From: Vibrio algarum
GTDB taxonomy: Bacteria; Pseudomonadota; Gammaproteobacteria; Enterobacterales; Vibrionaceae
Assembly: GCF_028204155.1 (NCBI RefSeq)
Contig: NZ_JAQLOI010000001.1
Location: forward strand, 62,001 to 126,000
Reading direction: 5' to 3'
Length of the DNA: 64,000 nucleotides
Part shown: positions 61,752 to 64,000 of the stretch, piece by piece
Numbering within the stretch: the stretch's first letter is position 1
How the letters are laid out: the number at the start of each line of letters is the position of its first letter
The notes under the pieces: model-generated
Told to the model about the DNA's origin: nothing
Database searches by the model: none
Seen by the model: only the letters and a program-made list of their open reading frames with translations
Program-made: the position numbers and the translations under genes

Positions 61752-62732
61752 TTACTTATCAGATCCACCGCTAGAATCATTCATGTACTTAAAGAAATCA
61801 CTCTTCGGATCAAGAACAAGAATATCACTCTTGTCTGCAAAGGATTTTTTATACGCGGACAATGAACGTAAGAAGCTATAGAACTCAGGGTCTTTGCTAT
61901 ATGCACCAGAGTATATAGAAGCCGCTTCTGCGTCTGCAGAACCTCGAGTCACTCTGGCTGTTTTATCTGCTTCAGCTAGAACGGTTGCAACTTCAAGTTC
62001 AGCTTGAGCACGAATGATTTCCGCCTTTTCACGACCTTGTGAACGGTGTTTTCTAGCAACAGATTCTCGCTCCGCACGCATACGACGGTAGATGGACTCA
62101 CTGATTTCATCCGGAAGATTTATTTTCTTCATTCTGAAGTCAACGATATAGACACCTAAGTCTTTCATTGCACTAGGTCGAGTATCATTCAATACTTCCA
62201 ACATAATCATGTCACGCTGGCCATCAACTTCTAAAGCTTCAAGCGCAGACTCAGGCATTAGTTCGCCATCTTCACCAAGAACCGGAGTAATCACTCCGCT
62301 ACGAGGACCAGATACAATCTGTTTTATTTCGCGTGCACCAATTTCTGAACGAAGAACATCGGTAACTTTACGTTCAAGAAGTGCTTGAGCTGTTAGCGTA
62401 TTACCACCGCCCGTAGCGAGGTAATATTGACCGAAATCTTCGATTCGCCACTTAACGTAGGTATCAATAATAACGTCTTTTTTCTCAGCCGTTACGAAAC
62501 GGTCAGCCTGGCCATCCATAGTTAGGATTTTCGCATCAAGTTTCTTCACGGTGTCAAACAGTGGCATTTTGAAATGCAAACCTGGCTCGTGAATCTTAGA
62601 AATATCATTGTTATCTTTCAAGATTCGGCCAAATCGAATTACAATTCCACGTTCGCCTTCCGGAATAACAAAAAGCGACATTAGCATTAAGGCTAGCGCA
62701 GCAAAAATTACAGGGATCATTAACTTACGCAT
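61752..62732 (-). CDS. hflC: Protease modulator HflC
   Basis: 326 residues. A signal-anchor helix (MRKLMIPVIFAALALMLMSLFVI) is followed by the SPFH/band-7 domain (PEGERGIVIRFGRILKDNND, about 25-45 onward) and a coiled-coil rich in Ala/Glu (RSQGREKAEIIRAQAELEVATVLAEADKTARV). With HflK it forms the large periplasmic cage that holds FtsH. It starts two bases after hflK, so they are coupled. E. coli HflC has 334 residues. Confidence 0.97.
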   Translation of the reverse strand: MRKLMIPVIFAALALMLMSLFVIPEGERGIVIRFGRILKDNNDISKIHEPGLHFKMPLFDTVKKLDAKILTMDGQADRFVTAEKKDVIIDTYVKWRIEDFGQYYLATGGGNTLTAQALLERKVTDVLRSEIGAREIKQIVSGPRSGVITPVLGEDGELMPESALEALEVDGQRDMIMLEVLNDTRPSAMKDLGVYIVDFRMKKINLPDEISESIYRRMRAERESVARKHRSQGREKAEIIRAQAELEVATVLAEADKTARVTRGSADAEAASIYSGAYSKDPEFYSFLRSLSAYKKSFADKSDILVLDPKSDFFKYMNDSSGGSDK

Positions 62733-62734
62733 TC

Positions 62735-63937
62735 TTAGTATCTCCCTTGACGTGTGCTAGTTGAGCGGTCAGTTGATGTCTCTACCGGAGTCGTATCAGT
62801 GCGTTGAGACTCTAGCTGTAAATCATCATACGTCGATGTCGTTGCTCGCTTAGAGGTCGAAGCACCTGAACTTTGTCCAAGCTTATCCATTGGTAGATAA
62901 AGTAAATTACCGCTAGATTCCGAATCAATCAGCACTTTAGATGTAGAACTATATACTTCTTCCATCGTATCTAGATACAGACGATCACGCGTAACACTTG
63001 GCGCTACATTATATTCAGGAAGTAACTTCTCGAATTGTGCAACCTGACCAAGCGCTTCGTTAACTGTACGCTCTGTATAACCTTGTGCTTCTTTCTTCAA
63101 ACGTTCTGCTCGACCCGTTGCTTTAGGTAGAATTTCATTTTTGTAAGCCTCCGCTTCACGAATGAAACGCTCTTCATCTTCTCGAGCGGCGATTGCATCA
63201 TCAAATGCATCTTTAACTTGCTCAGGAGGACGTGAAGATTGGAAGTTCACATCTACAATTATCAAACCCATATCGTAGTTATCAATAATACGATTTAACG
63301 TTTCTTGAGTACTTTGACGAATCTGTTGACGACCGCTGGTTAAAATCGAGTCCATCAATGAGTCACCAATAACCGCACGAAGTGCAGAATCAGTGGCTTG
63401 ACGCAAACTATCATCAGCGTTAGTCACTCTAAATAGATATTTATATGGGTCAGAAACCCTATATTGAACACCCATTTCTACCGTTACTACGTTCTCATCT
63501 TTAGTTAACATAGTGCCTGATGCGCGCAATGCTCTAATCGCTTGCACGTTTACAGGTGTTACTTCATCAACAAAGCGAGCACGCCAGTTCAGACCAGGAT
63601 CTTCAATATGAGAATATTTACCTAGGCGTAATACAACACCTTTCTCTGCTTCACCAATAGTGTAGAAGCCTGAGAATACCCAAATTGCAAAAGCGACAAC
63701 AGCAATAAGGCCAAAACCTATTGCGCCACCGCTTCCACCACCAATTGAAGGTATGCCACCTTTTTTACCAAATTTTCCGCCCAGCTTTTGACTCAGTTTA
63801 CTAAATACTTCGTCTAAGTCTGGCGGACCTTGATCGCGGCCTCCGGATTGCTTACCACGATCATCTTTATTACCCCAAGGGTCGTTATCCCGGCCATTAT
63901 TATTGCCGTTGTTATTTCCAGGCTCATTCCACGCCAT
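62735..63937 (-). CDS. hflK: Protease modulator HflK
   Basis: 400 residues (E. coli 419). A Gly/Asn/Asp-rich cytoplasmic start (NEPGNNNGNNNGRDNDPWGNKDD) and a transmembrane helix (about 74-92, GFGLIAVVAFAIWVFSGFY) lead to a SPFH domain (GEAEKGVVLRLGKYSHIEDPGLNWRA) and coiled coil. The Ser/Thr-rich tail (about 355-400) is low-complexity. It modulates FtsH together with HflC. hflX would be expected upstream, outside the window. Confidence 0.97.
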   Translation of the reverse strand: MAWNEPGNNNGNNNGRDNDPWGNKDDRGKQSGGRDQGPPDLDEVFSKLSQKLGGKFGKKGGIPSIGGGSGGAIGFGLIAVVAFAIWVFSGFYTIGEAEKGVVLRLGKYSHIEDPGLNWRARFVDEVTPVNVQAIRALRASGTMLTKDENVVTVEMGVQYRVSDPYKYLFRVTNADDSLRQATDSALRAVIGDSLMDSILTSGRQQIRQSTQETLNRIIDNYDMGLIIVDVNFQSSRPPEQVKDAFDDAIAAREDEERFIREAEAYKNEILPKATGRAERLKKEAQGYTERTVNEALGQVAQFEKLLPEYNVAPSVTRDRLYLDTMEEVYSSTSKVLIDSESSGNLLYLPMDKLGQSSGASTSKRATTSTYDDLQLESQRTDTTPVETSTDRSTSTRQGRY

Positions 63938-64000
63938 TAGAAAGCTCCATCATGATATGACGTTATACTGTAGCAGCCTTTAGTGAACAATAAAGTCACC

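Overview
The window looks like chromosomal DNA of a Vibrionaceae gammaproteobacterium, most likely a Vibrio. The evidence is the protein content (a VcgC/VcgE-type DUF2780 protein, a ZrgA-type zinc protein with a DUF2607 neighbour, ZrgA-linked FtsX-type exporter genes) and gene orders shared by Vibrio and Escherichia coli (rluA-rapA, tamA-tamB-ytfP with divergent msrA, ytfK-ytfJ, hflK-hflC-yjeT, S10-spc-alpha). The DNA is moderately AT-rich. No tRNA, rRNA, phage, insertion sequence or CRISPR array was seen.

Layout. 1-7.1 kb: a truncated RpiR-type regulator, mdh divergent from argR, then a TAXI-type TRAP transporter (binding protein plus fused permease) and a universal stress protein. 7.1-13 kb: rluA, rapA and a PIN-PhoH ATPase. 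13-16.5 kb: the thiamine ABC transporter thiB-thiP-thiQ under a TPP riboswitch. 16.5-20 kb: ubiX, mpl and fbp. 20-27.8 kb: ytfP, tamB and tamA (outer-membrane protein translocation), msrA, ytfK and ytfJ. 27.8-31.5 kb: a likely Zur-controlled zinc cluster (DUF2607, ZrgA, ABC ATPase, FtsX permease, DUF3299). 31.9 kb: a TIGR03899-type protein. 32.8-38.7 kb: sulfate activation (cobA, cysD, cysN, an SLC13 permease, cysC). 39-46.6 kb: cpdB, a Crp/Fnr regulator, elaA-type GNAT, EamA permease, OapA-type protein, fklB, DUF2780 and O-acetylhomoserine sulfhydrylase. 46.9-60.9 kb: the complete S10, spc and alpha ribosomal operons with boundary terminators, promoters and leader RNAs. 61.4-64 kb: yjeT, hflC and hflK.

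The most important warning concerns sequence quality. Seven genes (rapA, the PIN-PhoH gene, thiP, mpl, the SLC13 permease, cysD, cpdB) are broken by frameshifts. In each case a one-base addition restores a normal family-length protein, most often inside a homopolymer. Nine apparent losses, all in the same direction, fit a homopolymer-shortening sequencing error much better than gene decay. The apparent thiP-thiQ fusion is probably the same artefact.

The most unusual non-coding structure is a family of heptanucleotide tandem arrays on either side of the ribosomal block: a perfect array of about 57 copies just upstream of the S10 promoter, and degenerate arrays of two heptamer types just after the alpha operon. 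A smaller related cluster lies near 44.5 kb. Two REP/MITE-like palindromic elements (8.05 and 35.3 kb) and a 36-bp triple repeat (61.35 kb) were also seen. I found no convincing wholly new multi-gene system. The zinc cluster, the TIGR03899-type protein and a 34-codon membrane-peptide ORF are the least characterised coding items.
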